DNA from: CAVWGP01 sp963754645
GTDB taxonomy: Bacteria; Pseudomonadota; Alphaproteobacteria; Bin65
DNA: 64,000 nucleotides
Direction of reading: 5' to 3'
NCBI GenBank assembly: GCA_963754645.1
Contig: CAVWGP010000011.1
Coordinates: 1,550,001-1,614,000 of the forward strand
Part shown: one piece after another, positions 1 to 10,509 of the stretch
Layout of the letters: each line of letters begins with the position of its first letter
How positions within the stretch are numbered: the first letter of the stretch is position 1
Translations under genes and position numbers: made by a program
The notes under the pieces: generated by a model
What the model saw: only the letters and a program-made list of their open reading frames with translations
What the model was told of the DNA's origin: nothing
Databases searched by the model: none

Positions 1-491
1 GGAAATGGATGGGCGAGCACGGCGCCGTCGCCTATGCCGAAATGATGGTGCGCGGCGCCGCCGACGATCTCGTCGTCGCCACGGCGGCGAGCCATTTCGA
101 TCCGCATTGGGATCTCGACAAGGAAGGCGAGGGACTCAATCCCGCCCTTGCCGAAGCCGCGAAAATCGCCAATAAGCCCGCCATCGTCGTCCAGTCGCGC
201 CGGCAAATGGCCGAGTGGTGGTTCTCGACCTATACGGACGGCTCGTGGTCCTACTCGCATTACATCGCCGCGCCGGTGGCGCTCGAAGCCGTCGATGCCG
301 TTGCCGCCGATCTCGGATTCAAGTCCGGGTCGCGCGAGGCCAATGTGCTCGGCTGGTTCGTGTTGTCGCGGGTTTCCGATTTCCGCATCTACGAAGTGTA
401 TCAGAAATCCGGCTTTAAGCCCGAGGCGGCGAAGGACTTCGTCCTGTCGATCCTCAAGGACTCTTCGGCATACGAAGTTCCCGGCAAGTGA
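1..491 (+). CDS. Partial protein of unknown function (5' end outside window)
   Basis: The frame is open from the left edge and ends at TGA 489-491. From the first in-window Met (9) 160 residues are visible, but the frame continues upstream, so the true start is probably outside. The visible part is soluble, has no signal peptide or membrane segment, and is rich in aromatic residues (a Trp/Tyr/Ser stretch near residues 69-84). I recognise no family. The stop overlaps the GTG start of the next gene by 4 bp, so the two are probably co-transcribed. Confidence 0.6.
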   Translation, partial: KWMGEHGAVAYAEMMVRGAADDLVVATAASHFDPHWDLDKEGEGLNPALAEAAKIANKPAIVVQSRRQMAEWWFSTYTDGSWSYSHYIAAPVALEAVDAVAADLGFKSGSREANVLGWFVLSRVSDFRIYEVYQKSGFKPEAAKDFVLSILKDSSAYEVPGK

Positions 492-862
492 GAGCAAGGC
501 GCCGGCGGGCGCGCGGCGGCGCAATTGCGCTGCTTGCCGCGCTCGCCGCGCTGTCCGGCCCAAGCCGCGGCGCCGCGGCCGATTTCGTTCTGACGGTCGA
601 GAAGCAAGCCAAACCCGCGCCGATCGTGTTCCGTGCCCGCAAGGACGAAGCCGTGACGATGGCGCTTGCCAGCGATCGGCCGGTGGCCGTGCATCTGCAT
701 GGCTACGGCTTGTCGGCCGCGGTCGCGCCGGAGCGGCCGGCGGCTTGGCGCTTCACCGCGCGCGCCACCGGCCGGTTCCCGATCCACGTCCACGCGGAAG
801 GCGAAGCGGAACGCGGCCGGCACGGCGAGCCCTATGCGTTCCTCGAAATCCATCCGCGGTGA
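488..862 (+). CDS. Secreted cupredoxin-like protein
   Basis: 124 residues with a GTG start overlapping the previous stop (GTGA). An Arg-rich n-region, a hydrophobic stretch (about 12-24) and an Ala-rich end make a signal peptide ending near residue 30. The rest is a small beta-rich domain with two His clusters, HLHGYG at 69-74 and HVH at 100-102. Cupredoxin-like domains in exported copper-related proteins use this kind of His-x-His arrangement, so metal binding in the periplasm is inferred. Its stop overlaps the start of the following membrane-protein gene, so the pair probably works together. No classical type-1 copper Cys is present. Confidence 0.6.
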   Translation: MRARRRRARGGAIALLAALAALSGPSRGAAADFVLTVEKQAKPAPIVFRARKDEAVTMALASDRPVAVHLHGYGLSAAVAPERPAAWRFTARATGRFPIHVHAEGEAERGRHGEPYAFLEIHPR

Positions 863-2325
863 AGCGCCTCGGCCCAATCGCGCTCGCCGCGCTCCTCGCG
901 CCGCTGCCCGCCGCGGCACACGGCGCCGCCGAGCGCTACGATCTCCCGCTGCCGCTGGACTACTATGTCGCCGGCGCGGGCGCCGTCGTGGCCCTGTCGT
1001 TCGCGGCGATCGGACTGTTGTGGAAACCGGAACGGTCGTCCGCAAGCGCCGGTGCGACGCGACGCGCGCCGATCGAACTTGCCGGCGCGTTCTGGCCTTG
1101 GCTGCGGCTGGCACTCGGCGCCATCGCCGTCGCCTTGTTCGCGCTCGCGATCGCCGCCGGCTTGTTCGGCAATGCCCATCCCGGGCGCAACATCGCGCCG
1201 ACATTCGTTTGGGTCGTCTGGTGGGTCGGCTTCGCCTTCGTCGCGGCCTTCGTCGGAAATTTCTGGCCCTGGATCGATCCGTGGCGCTTGCTGTTCGCCG
1301 GCGCGGAGCGGATTGCGGCGCGCCGTTTCGCGCCGTTGCGACCGTATCCCCGGCGTTGGCGGCATTGGCCGTCCTTCGTCCTGCTCGCCACCTTTTCATG
1401 GTTCGAGCTGATTTCGCCCTTCGCCTCGGATCCGCGCTGGCTCGCCGGCGCCGCGATCGCTTATTCGGCGATCACGTGGCTCGGGATGGCGGTCTACGGC
1501 CGCGACACCTGGCTGCGCCACGGCGAAATGTTCTCGGTCTATTTCGATTTGCTCGGCCGCTTCGCGCCGCTGTCGCTCAGCGCCGAAGGACGCGGGCTGC
1601 GCCTCCGCTGGTGGGGCGGCGATCTCGCGCGGCCACGGCCGATCGCCGGCGCGCTCGTCGCCTTTCTTCTGCTGATGCTGGCGGCGGCGCTGTTCGACGG
1701 CTTCCTCGGCACCGGCTTGTGGCGCACGATCGAGCGCTGGGCGGCGCAGCGCCTGCCGCTCAATTTCGACCGGCACGGCTTCATCGCCGCGTCGCTCTGC
1801 CTGGCCGGGCTTTGGCTGGTTTTCTTGTCGGCCTATCGCGCCGCCGTGTGGGCGGCGGCGCGATTGACCGGCGACGGAGAAAACGGCGCCGCCCTCGGCC
1901 AGCGGTTCGCGCTCACTCTGCTGCCGATCGCCATCGGCTACCACGTCGCGCACAATCTCTCCTACCTCCTGGTGCAGGGCCAGGCCATCTTCCGGCACGC
2001 GTCGGATCCCTTCGGACGCGGCTGGAATCTGTTCGGCACCGCGGGCTTCGAGCCCGATATCGGCGTCATCGACGCGCGCGCGACCTGGCTGATCGCGCTG
2101 GTCGCGATCACCGGCGGCCACGTCGTGTCGGTCTTTCTCGCGCACCGCGTCGCGCTCGCGCGGTTCGCGTCCCCGCGTCTCGCCTTGCGCGCGATGCTGC
2201 CGATGACGGCGCTCATGGTGCTATACACCGGTCTCAGCCTCAGCATTCTGGCCGAGCCCCTGGTGCGTTTCAGCCGGCCCGACCCGAGCTATTCGCTAAT
2301 TCCATTGCCGAGCGACCGAGGATAG
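859..2325 (+). CDS. Polytopic membrane protein linked to a cupredoxin-like partner
   Basis: The GTG at 859 overlaps the previous stop and gives 488 residues. The frame is open further upstream, but that part overlaps the cupredoxin-like gene and is unlikely to be used. The N-terminus is a signal-like segment ending AHGAAERYDLPLPL, followed by many hydrophobic helices (about 10-12) separated by Arg-rich loops. Proteins with this AHG..DLPLP beginning are common in actinobacteria and proteobacteria, and databases sometimes name them fenitrothion hydrolase. I do not use that name because nothing here shows catalysis. Function is unknown; the context suggests a membrane partner for a periplasmic metal-binding protein. 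Confidence 0.65.
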   Translation: MKRLGPIALAALLAPLPAAAHGAAERYDLPLPLDYYVAGAGAVVALSFAAIGLLWKPERSSASAGATRRAPIELAGAFWPWLRLALGAIAVALFALAIAAGLFGNAHPGRNIAPTFVWVVWWVGFAFVAAFVGNFWPWIDPWRLLFAGAERIAARRFAPLRPYPRRWRHWPSFVLLATFSWFELISPFASDPRWLAGAAIAYSAITWLGMAVYGRDTWLRHGEMFSVYFDLLGRFAPLSLSAEGRGLRLRWWGGDLARPRPIAGALVAFLLLMLAAALFDGFLGTGLWRTIERWAAQRLPLNFDRHGFIAASLCLAGLWLVFLSAYRAAVWAAARLTGDGENGAALGQRFALTLLPIAIGYHVAHNLSYLLVQGQAIFRHASDPFGRGWNLFGTAGFEPDIGVIDARATWLIALVAITGGHVVSVFLAHRVALARFASPRLALRAMLPMTALMVLYTGLSLSILAEPLVRFSRPDPSYSLIPLPSDRG

Positions 2326-2329
2326 AGCC

Positions 2330-3100
2330 ATGTCCCTCCACATCGAAACCGACGGTCCGGTTCGCGTCGTCACGATGGACCGGCCGAAAGCCAAGAACGC
2401 GGTCGACCCCGAACAAGCCGAGCGCTTGCGCGACGCTTTCGACGCGTTCGAGCGCGACGACACCGTGAAGATCGCGGTGCTGGCCGGCGCCAACGGCACG
2501 TTTTGCGCCGGCTACGATTTGAAAAGCCTCGCCGGGCGCGGCATCGAGGATGTCTACGAGCCCGAAGGCGATGGACCGATGGGGCCGTCGCGCCGGCTGT
2601 TGAAGAAACCCGTCATCGCCGCGGTCGAAGGTCACGCGGTCGCGGGCGGGCTCGAGCTGGCGCTGTGGTGCGATCTGCGCGTGGCGTCGGAAACGGCGGT
2701 GTTCGGCGTGTTCTGCCGGCGCTGGGGCGTGCCCTTGGTCGATGGCGGCACGGTGCGCCTGCCGCGCATCGTCGGCATGGCGCGCGCGCTCGATATGATT
2801 CTCACCGGCCGCGCCGTCGATGCGAAAGAGGCCCATGCCTGGGGCCTCGCCAATCGGCTTGTTCCGGCGGGCACGGCGCGCGACGCGGCGGTGCGGATGG
2901 GCAAAGAAATCGCGCGCTTCCCCGAGCTTTGCATGCTCACCGACCGGCTCAGCGCCTATCGCCAGTGGGACTTGGAGCTATCGGCCGCGCTCAAGCGCGA
3001 GGGCCGCGAAGGCTTGCCGCCGCTGCTCGAAGAAGCGCGCAAGGGTGCCGCGCGCTTTGCCGCCGGCAAGGGCCGCGGCGGCGATTTCGAGGCGATCTAG
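2330..3100 (+). CDS. Crotonase/enoyl-CoA hydratase family protein
   Basis: 256 residues, four bases after the membrane-protein stop. The crotonase fold shows the oxyanion-hole segments FCAGYDLKSL (58-67) and GHAVAGGLELAL (101-112). In classical enoyl-CoA hydratases a Glu follows FGxP; here that place reads FGVFCRR (125-131), so the first catalytic Glu is missing, while Asp138 lies near the second. The exact reaction on an acyl-CoA substrate is therefore open (hydratase, isomerase or another crotonase reaction). The NUDIX gene starts directly after its stop codon, suggesting a shared transcript. Confidence 0.85.
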   Translation: MSLHIETDGPVRVVTMDRPKAKNAVDPEQAERLRDAFDAFERDDTVKIAVLAGANGTFCAGYDLKSLAGRGIEDVYEPEGDGPMGPSRRLLKKPVIAAVEGHAVAGGLELALWCDLRVASETAVFGVFCRRWGVPLVDGGTVRLPRIVGMARALDMILTGRAVDAKEAHAWGLANRLVPAGTARDAAVRMGKEIARFPELCMLTDRLSAYRQWDLELSAALKREGREGLPPLLEEARKGAARFAAGKGRGGDFEAI

Positions 3101-3832
3101 GTGGCGCCGCCGAGCCGGAACGATCGGCAGCGCCGGCCGCTCGGCCACGCCATCGCCAAATCGGAGGACGGGCCGGTCAAGCCGCGCGACGCGGCGACGC
3201 TCATCGTCTGGCGCGACGGACGCGACGGGCCCGAAGTGCTGATGGGCCGGCGCTCGAAGCGCGCCGCCTTCGTGCCCGATTTCTATGTTTTTCCCGGCGG
3301 CCGGCTCGATCCGGCGGATCGCGAGGCGCGCGCCGGAACCCCGCTCGCCGAGGATGCGCCGCGCCGCATGGGCGTGCGCGGCAATGCCGATTTTGCCGCG
3401 GCGCTCGCCGTGGCCGCCGTGCGCGAAACCTTCGAGGAAACCGGCCTCATGCTCGCCATCGACGGCGATGTCGGCGCGGCCGCGCATGAAGAATGGGCGC
3501 CATGGCGCGCCCAGGGTCTGGCGCCCGATCTCCGCGCGCTGCGTTACTTCGGCCGCGCCATCACCTCGCCGCTCAGCCCGATCCGTTTTCATGCGCGGTT
3601 TTTTCTCGCCCGCGCCGATGCGTGCCGTGGCGTGCTCGGCGGCTCCGGCGAGCTGTCGCAGCTCGATTTCTATCCGATCCGGGACGCGCTCGGCATGCTG
3701 CCCGTCGTCGACGTGACCGAGTTCATGCTCAACCGCGTGCTTGCCTGGCGCGCCGATCCGCACGGCCTGGGCGGCCGAACGCCGCTCTTCGCCTATCGCG
3801 ACGGCGCGCCGTTTCTGCGCTGGGACAAGTAG
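3101..3832 (+). CDS. NUDIX hydrolase, NUDT19-like
   Basis: 243 residues, starting with GTG immediately after the crotonase stop. The NUDIX box is split: FPGG at 64-67 is separated by about 40 residues from RETFEETG at 108-115, which carries the metal-binding Glu pair. This long insertion is typical of the NUDT19-like branch, some members of which cleave CoA or acyl-CoA diphosphate bonds. Pairing with a crotonase makes an acyl-CoA-related substrate plausible, but this is inference. A perfect inverted repeat follows the gene. Confidence 0.85.
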   Translation: MAPPSRNDRQRRPLGHAIAKSEDGPVKPRDAATLIVWRDGRDGPEVLMGRRSKRAAFVPDFYVFPGGRLDPADREARAGTPLAEDAPRRMGVRGNADFAAALAVAAVRETFEETGLMLAIDGDVGAAAHEEWAPWRAQGLAPDLRALRYFGRAITSPLSPIRFHARFFLARADACRGVLGGSGELSQLDFYPIRDALGMLPVVDVTEFMLNRVLAWRADPHGLGGRTPLFAYRDGAPFLRWDK

Positions 3833-3873
3833 CGCAATCGAAAGTTGAGAGATTCGATGCTCAGTATCGCAAT

Positions 3874-3960
3874 GTAGGGGCGCACAGCAGTGCGCCCTGT
3901 TCATGCAGGGCAGGTCGATCGCGCATTGCAAACCCAGGGCGCACTGCTGTGCGCCCCTAC
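3874..3960. repeat. Perfect 24-bp inverted repeat (GTAGGGGCGCAC type)
   Basis: Arms 3874-3897 and 3937-3960 are exact reverse complements, separated by 39 bases. Each arm begins or ends with GTAGGGGCGCAC and also contains a shorter internal palindrome. It lies between the convergent NUDIX (+) and metallo-hydrolase (-) genes and could act as a bidirectional terminator. A near copy is at 29167-29254. Confidence 0.85.
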
Positions 3961-4003
3961 GTTTGCAAACACGATTCGATCTCACGGGACGATGGAATCG
4001 CCT

Positions 4004-4913
4004 TCAGCGCGCCAGGCGATACGCGCCGTCGATCGCGAGTTCGCCGTCGCTCGCCGCCGCGCCGCGCTCGACCAGGTCGATGATGTGCGCGAAGACCGAG
4101 CGCGCCGCCGCCGGATAGAGCTGTGGCGGAATCGTCGTGCCGTAAATTCGCGGCACCATGGCGCGGATCGCGCCGACGCCGTCCTTGAGGCAGGCGACGA
4201 TCTGGCGCTCGCGGTCCAGCCGATGCGCGATGAAGGCGCCGACGAAGGATTGCGGCGCGCGGATCGGCGCGCCGTGGGTCGGCCAATAGACCGCGTCGTC
4301 GCGTTCCAGCAACAAGCGCAGGCTTGCCATATAGGCGCGCATGTCGCCGTCGGGCGGCGAGATTACGCTCGTCGACCAGCCCATGACGTGATCGCCCGAA
4401 AACAGCGCGTTCGCCTCGCGCAAGGCGAAGCAGAGATGATTGGAGGTGTGGCCCGGCGTGTGCACGGCTTCGAGCGTCCAGCCGTCGCCTTCGATCGTGT
4501 CGCCATGCGCGATCCGGATATCGGGCGCGAAATCGCGGTCGCCGCCTTCCTCGACCTTGGCGCCCTGCTCGTGCCGGCCGGCGCCGTGCGGGCCGAAGCC
4601 GTACATCGGCGCGCCGCACAGCTGTCTTCAGCGGCCGGGCCAGCGGCGAGTGATCGACATGCGTGTGGGTGACGACGATGTGGGTGATGGTTTCGCCGGC
4701 CAGCGCGCCGGCGATGGCGTCGAGATGCGCATCGATCGCCGGCCCGGGGTCGATGACGGCGACCTTGCCGCGGCCGACGACATAGGTCCCCGTGCCGTGA
4801 AAGGTGAAGGCACTCGGATTGCGCGCGATCACGCGCCGGATCAGCGGCGACACGGTTTCGAGCTTGCCGTATTCGAAATCGAGCGTGCGATTGAAGGGGA
4901 TCTCGACCGCCAT
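4004..4913 (-). CDS. Metallo-beta-lactamase-fold hydrolase (frame interrupted)
   Basis: Two frames together form one MBL-fold protein of about 302 residues. The first (start ATG 4913, MAVEIPFNRTLD) carries the metal motif THTHVDHSPLARPL; the second resumes with CGAPMYGFGPH and carries HTPGHTSNHLCF, SGDHVMGWSTS and THGAPI, ending at 4004. The frames meet near 4610-4620, where one extra base explains the shift. The architecture resembles LACTB2-like hydrolases. It starts 7 bp after the alcohol dehydrogenase-like gene and closes the fatty-acid cluster, where related clusters often carry an acyltransferase (lpxXL). Its role there is unknown. Confidence 0.8.
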
Positions 4914-4920
4914 CGCGCCC

Positions 4921-5946
4921 TCAATCGAGCCGGGCAACGATCTTGCCGAACACGTCGCGGCTGCGCAGCCGTTCGATCGCCTTGGGAAACTCCTCGATGC
5001 GGATCACCGTGTCGATCACGGGCTTGATGCCGGCCGCCATTTTGGCGAGCGAGTCGCGGCAATTGGCAACGCTCGATCCGAACGAGCCGAAAATGCGCAG
5101 CTGCTGCTGGAACAGCGAGTAGAGATTGGTCTTCGCCGCCATGCCGCTGGTCGAGCCGCAGGTGACGAGCCGGCCGCCGCGCTTCAGCGACAATAGGCTG
5201 CCTTCCCAGGTGTCCGGCCCGACATGCTCGAACACGACATCGACGCCCTTCTTGCCGGTGAGCCGGCGCACCGCGCCTTCGAAGCGGTCGGTGCGGTAAT
5301 TGATGACGTGATCGGCGCCGATCGCCTTGGCCTTGGCGGCCTTGTCGTCGCTGCCCACCGTCGCGATGACTTGGGCGCCGATCGCCTTCGCCATCTTGAT
5401 CGCGGCGGTTCCGATACCGCTGCCGCCGGCATGGACGAGGATCGTCTCGCCGGCTTCGAGCTTGGCGTTGTCGAACAGCATGTGCTGGACGGTGGCGAAG
5501 GTCACCGTCGTGCACGCCGCCTCGACGAAATCGACGCCGCGCGGCACCGGGATGATGCGGTTGGCCGGCGCCACGAGCATCTCGCGCGCCATGCCGTCGA
5601 TGTGAAAGCCCATGATGCCGGCGATGTTCTCGCACAAATTCTCGCGCCCGGCGCGGCACGGCTTGCACGCGCCGCAGAACGAGCCGGGATAGACGATGAC
5701 GGCGTCGCCCGGCTTGAGGCCGGCCACGCCGGCGCCGGCGCTTTCGACGCTGGCCGCGCATTCCACGCCGACCACGAGCGGCAGCGTGCGCTTGGCGAAG
5801 GCCATGCCGCGCATGCCGAACAGGTCGATATGATTGAGCGATACCGCGCGCACCCGCACCAGAACTTCGCCGGGCCCAGGTGCCGCCGGCGCCGGAACGT
5901 CGCCGAACTCAAGCTGTTCTTCCTTGACGAGTCGAAGGGCGCGCAT
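4921..5946 (-). CDS. Zinc-binding MDR alcohol dehydrogenase-like enzyme of the AcpXL cluster
   Basis: 341 residues of the medium-chain dehydrogenase/reductase superfamily. The N-terminal GroES-like domain has a structural-zinc-type Cys run (SFCGACKPCRAGRENLCEN, about 108-126). The Rossmann domain has HAGGSGIGTAAIKMA (about 170-184) for NAD(P)H. In Rhizobium the very-long-chain fatty-acid cluster contains a similar dehydrogenase after the two ketosynthase genes, so a reductive step on the acyl chain is likely, though its exact reaction is not settled. It is 7 bp downstream of ketosynthase 1. Confidence 0.85.
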   Translation of the reverse strand: MRALRLVKEEQLEFGDVPAPAAPGPGEVLVRVRAVSLNHIDLFGMRGMAFAKRTLPLVVGVECAASVESAGAGVAGLKPGDAVIVYPGSFCGACKPCRAGRENLCENIAGIMGFHIDGMAREMLVAPANRIIPVPRGVDFVEAACTTVTFATVQHMLFDNAKLEAGETILVHAGGSGIGTAAIKMAKAIGAQVIATVGSDDKAAKAKAIGADHVINYRTDRFEGAVRRLTGKKGVDVVFEHVGPDTWEGSLLSLKRGGRLVTCGSTSGMAAKTNLYSLFQQQLRIFGSFGSSVANCRDSLAKMAAGIKPVIDTVIRIEEFPKAIERLRSRDVFGKIVARLD

Positions 5947-5953
5947 GCGGATA

Positions 5954-7211
<1,258 letters not shown>

Positions 7212-7219
<8 letters not shown>

Positions 7220-8424
7220 CGATCGCCTCCAGCAAAGCCAGCCCCTCGCCCTTGAGATGGCCCCAGCTCGTCACCAGTATTTGCTTGAGATCGGTCGCCG
7301 CGACCGCGGTTTCAAGCGGCTCGTTGGCATCGAGCGGCGGGATGAAGCGGCGCTCTTCCAGGCAGGCGGTGGCCAGGACGAGATTTTGCAGGAACGCGCT
7401 CTCCATCGAATGGCCGAGCGCGGCGCCGGTGCCGCGCACGGCGAGCGGCAGGCCTTGCTTGACGAGACCGGCCAGGAACTCGCGTTCCTCGCGCGTGATC
7501 GCGCCGCGGCCCGAGGCGCCGCTCAGCACGCCGAGCGGATTGGCGCGGATCGCCGGCGCCAGGCGCTTCATCTCGGCGTCCGGCCACCGCCGCCGCGCGG
7601 CCGGGCTCGCGCGTACAACGCTGGCTGTCGAGCGCCACCAGCCGCGCGCGCGGCTTGACGCCGCGCTTTTCCGCCCGCTCGCGCGCTTCCAGAACGAGAA
7701 AGGCGCCGGCGCTGCCGAGCGCGATCCCGGCATCGGGCCGCTGCCACAGCGGCTGCCATTGGCCGGTCAGCAGCAGATTGCCCGCGTGGTAGGCGAGCTG
7801 CAGGTCGGGCCGCGCCGCGCTGTAACCGCCGCCGACCAGGAAAATATCGCCCTGGCCGGCCGCGATGCGGCGAAAGGCGATGCGCACCGCGTCGACGCCG
7901 GCCGCTTCCTCGCCCATGAAAGTGCGGCTCGATCCCGCCACGCCGAAGATGATCGAAATATTGCCGGCAAAAAGATTCGGCAATTGCGACAGGAACAAGG
8001 TCGGCCGCAATCCGTCGGACAGCGTTTGGTTGAGAAACGCGCCGCGGTCGTTGGCCTGCTCGATCTTGGCGAGGATCTGGCGATCGAGTTCCCAATCGCG
8101 CTCGCCGCCGCCGGCCGCCGCCACGAGATGGGTTTCCTGCAGCAGATCGGCATTGCCTTTGACGCCCGCCATCTCGAGCGCCAGGCCCGCGGCATAGCAG
8201 CCATATTGCATGAGCGGACCCATGGCGCGCTGGTCGCCGGGCTTGGGCACTTGCTTTTCGAGCGCATAGTGTCCGATCGGATGAATGACAAAGGGCGCCT
8301 GCGACGCGGTGTCGACCGTGCCCATCCACGCGCCCGGCTTGGCCAGCGCCCGCCACCATTGCTCGGGCGCCTCGCCGATCGGCGAGAGCAGTCCGTAGCC
8401 GGTGATCCAAACTTCGCGTGCCAT
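7212..8424 (-). CDS. Ketosynthase-like partner lacking the active-site Cys (FabF2XL/chain-length-factor-like; frame interrupted)
   Basis: The first frame (MAREVWITGYGLLSPIG...) and a second frame continuing RRWPDAEMKRLAPAIRANPL to the stop at 7212 together make one ketosynthase-fold protein of about 403 residues. They join near 7585-7600 in a GC-rich run. Aligned to the neighbouring KS, the Cys of CASG is replaced by Glu in GEEAAGVDAV, while a His of the GHSMESAF motif near the C-terminus is kept. Such Cys-less ketosynthases act as chain-length or decarboxylating partners of an active KS. Its position matches fabF2XL of rhizobial clusters. Confidence 0.85.
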
Positions 8425-8453
8425 TTCTATCGTGCCTTACACCGTGCGGCGCG

Positions 8454-8906
8454 TCAGTCGATCCCGAGCGAGCGGGCGAAGTCGCGCATCCGTTGGCGCA
8501 AGCTCTCGGTCGGGAAGGGCATCATGCTGAGCCGGATTTCGGCCTCCGCAACCGCCTTGCCGGCGTTCAAAAGACGCCCCGCCGCGACGACATAGATCGA
8601 GCCTTCTTGCACCAGCCGGCTTTCCGCCGCAAGCGTGGCGCTGGGCGCAACCGTGCCGCGAATCTTGGCTTTGTCGATCCGAACCAGCAGCGGTATGCGG
8701 GCGAAATCCTGTTTGGCGAGAACCAGCAGACCCGCCGCCTGGGCGATGGTCTCGACCATCAGCGTGCCGGGCAGCAGCGGGTGGTCGGGAAAATGCCCGT
8801 CGAAGATCGTGGACGCGGCCGGCACCGCGGCGCGGCAGCGAATCGTTCCGGCGGCGCGATCGAGCGCTTCGACCGCGTCGATCATCTGAAAATATTCGAG
8901 GCGCAT
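8454..8906 (-). CDS. fabZXL: 3-hydroxyacyl-ACP dehydratase FabZ-like (FabZXL)
   Basis: 150 residues of hot-dog fold. The FabZ catalytic pair is His38 in GHFPDHPLLPG and Glu52 in MVETIAQAAG, 14 residues apart as in E. coli FabZ (His54/Glu68). It dehydrates 3-hydroxyacyl-ACP during elongation. It sits between the ACP gene (34 bp upstream) and the Cys-less ketosynthase (29 bp downstream), in the rhizobial order acpXL-fabZXL-fabF2XL-fabF1XL. The specialised name is inferred from this order. Confidence 0.85.
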   Translation of the reverse strand: MRLEYFQMIDAVEALDRAAGTIRCRAAVPAASTIFDGHFPDHPLLPGTLMVETIAQAAGLLVLAKQDFARIPLLVRIDKAKIRGTVAPSATLAAESRLVQEGSIYVVAAGRLLNAGKAVAEAEIRLSMMPFPTESLRQRMRDFARSLGID

Positions 8907-8940
8907 GCAATGGCGGCTTCGGCCGCGCCCTGCGGTTCGG

Positions 8941-9240
8941 CTAGGCGGCGGCCTTCGCCGCCACCAGCTCGTCGATGCGGCGGATGAGGTTTTTCATGAC
9001 GAAAAATTCCTCGGCCTTGGCGCGGCCTTCGTTCACGTCCTCCATCCACTTTTCGACCGGCATCTTGATCGCGAATTTCTTGTCGATCGCGAAGGTGACG
9101 TCGAGAAAATCGAGGCTGTCGATCCCGAGATCGTTGATCGTATGGGCCTCGGGCGTGATTTGCGCGCGCTCGATGGAACTCACCTCGCAGATGATGTCCG
9201 CGACGGCTTCGAAAGTCTGTTGATTGTATTCGGCGGGCAT
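8941..9240 (-). CDS. acpXL: Specialised acyl carrier protein AcpXL
   Basis: 99 residues from ATG 9240; the frame is open further upstream, but MPAEYNQQTFEAVADII matches the family's usual beginning and length. The phosphopantetheine Ser is Ser42 in GIDSLDFLD. The downstream stretch FAIDKKFAIKMPVEKWMEDV and an FVMKNLIRRIDEL tail closely resemble rhizobial AcpXL, which carries the very-long-chain hydroxyacyl group added to lipid A. It is the first gene of the minus-strand cluster, so a promoter is expected in 9241-9424, though I cannot point to a convincing one. Confidence 0.9.
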   Translation of the reverse strand: MPAEYNQQTFEAVADIICEVSSIERAQITPEAHTINDLGIDSLDFLDVTFAIDKKFAIKMPVEKWMEDVNEGRAKAEEFFVMKNLIRRIDELVAAKAAA

Positions 9241-9424
9241 CGAGCTCCTCGCTGCAACGCCTCCGGCGCCGCTCCATAGCGGCCGGGACGCTGAACCATG
9301 CAATATTATTGCGGATGTAGCGGCAGGCCTTTGCCGCTGTCAACCGGGCCGGCTGCGACACACGCGACGGCGGCGCGTGCATTCCATGCGCCAGTATCGC
9401 CGCGATCCGTTGCCGGCGCCGCGC

Positions 9425-10507
9425 CTAGCGTTTCACCGAGCAGATCGAGCGCAGGGCTTGCCATTCGGCGGCGCTCATGGCTTCGCCGCGCCCGGTCGCG
9501 CTGCCGTCGATGGTGCTGGCGCGCTCTTCGCTGAGCGGATGGGTCGACATATAGCGCAAGACGCGCTTGTCCAAGTTCGAGTCGTCCTTGCCCAGGCGGC
9601 GGAAGAAGCTGGAAAGCCCGGCGCCGCGAATGTTGAGCTTGTTGAGCATGGCGACGCCGATGCGGTCGGCCTCGCGTTCATTGTTCCGGCTGTAGGACAA
9701 CGCGGCGACCTGCGATGCCATCGAAGCCAAGCCCGACGTATCGCCGACCATGGCGCTCAGCAGGATTTGCGTGCCGATCTCGCGGATCATGGCCTCGGTG
9801 CCGTGGCGTTCGATGACGTGGCCCATTTCGTGTCCCAAGACGCCGGCGACTTCCTCCGCCGAATCCGCTTTATCGATGAGACCGCGGAAGAACACGATAT
9901 AGCCGCCGGGCGCGGCAAAGGCATTGACCACCGGGCTGTCGATGACCTGGACGCGGAAGGTGTAGCGGCTTGGCGCGGCCTCGGCGAGACGCTGGGTCAG
10001 GCGCTCGATGGCGCGGCGGCCCTCGGGCGCCGCGCATTCCTTGGCGCTGGACGCGAACAGGGTGAGCGCCTGGGTGCGGACCGATTGGCCAAGCCGCTCT
10101 TCCCAGGATAGCGGCACGATCGATGCAACGGGCTCGGCGGCGAGCGGCAGGCCGAAATAGATCGCCGCCAGCGAGCCGATCGTCGCCGCGCTCCAAATGA
10201 TGGCGCGGGGCACGGCGCGGCTCTTGCGCATGTTGTGGGCGCGCAAATGGCGCGCGTGCTCGCCAAGCGCGTCGAGAAATCCGCCTTCGCGCACCACGAG
10301 CCTGGCATTGCCCGCCTCGGTCGAGCGCAGGCGGACGGGCTGGCCGGCATAGACTTCCTCGATCAGGCGCAGCACGGGATAGGGCCAATCGGCAACCGCG
10401 CCGCCGCGTTCGTCGCGGATCTTCAAGCCGCCGCGATCGAGCGTGACACTGACCCGCGTCTGTTCGGCCGTCCTGCCGTCGGAGAGAAAGCCTTTGAACT
10501 CGCTCAT
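9425..10507 (-). CDS. Membrane-anchored M48 family zinc metallopeptidase
   Basis: 360 residues from ATG 10507; a longer open frame upstream overlaps the DUF898 gene and is not used. After a soluble N-terminal part (1-95) there is one membrane helix (about 102-123), then an M48 domain with HEMGH at 226-230 and the third-ligand region SRNNEREAD (273-281). The peptidase is probably periplasmic and takes part in envelope protein quality control, as known for M48 proteins such as BepA/LoiP. It begins 2 bp after the DUF898 stop; this pairing of a DUF898 membrane protein with M48 recurs in proteobacteria. Confidence 0.9.
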   Translation of the reverse strand: MSEFKGFLSDGRTAEQTRVSVTLDRGGLKIRDERGGAVADWPYPVLRLIEEVYAGQPVRLRSTEAGNARLVVREGGFLDALGEHARHLRAHNMRKSRAVPRAIIWSAATIGSLAAIYFGLPLAAEPVASIVPLSWEERLGQSVRTQALTLFASSAKECAAPEGRRAIERLTQRLAEAAPSRYTFRVQVIDSPVVNAFAAPGGYIVFFRGLIDKADSAEEVAGVLGHEMGHVIERHGTEAMIREIGTQILLSAMVGDTSGLASMASQVAALSYSRNNEREADRIGVAMLNKLNIRGAGLSSFFRRLGKDDSNLDKRVLRYMSTHPLSEERASTIDGSATGRGEAMSAAEWQALRSICSVKR

Positions 10508-10509
10508 GG

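Noticed and set aside
401..1399. Long Arg-rich open frame on the minus strand
   Set aside because: It is opposite the cupredoxin and membrane-protein genes and is Arg/Ala/Pro-rich, as expected for GC-rich antisense shadow frames. The same applies to many long frames elsewhere.
859..2325. Naming the membrane protein fenitrothion hydrolase
   Set aside because: That label circulates for proteins with this N-terminus, but no hydrolase motif is visible and the annotation is probably propagated.
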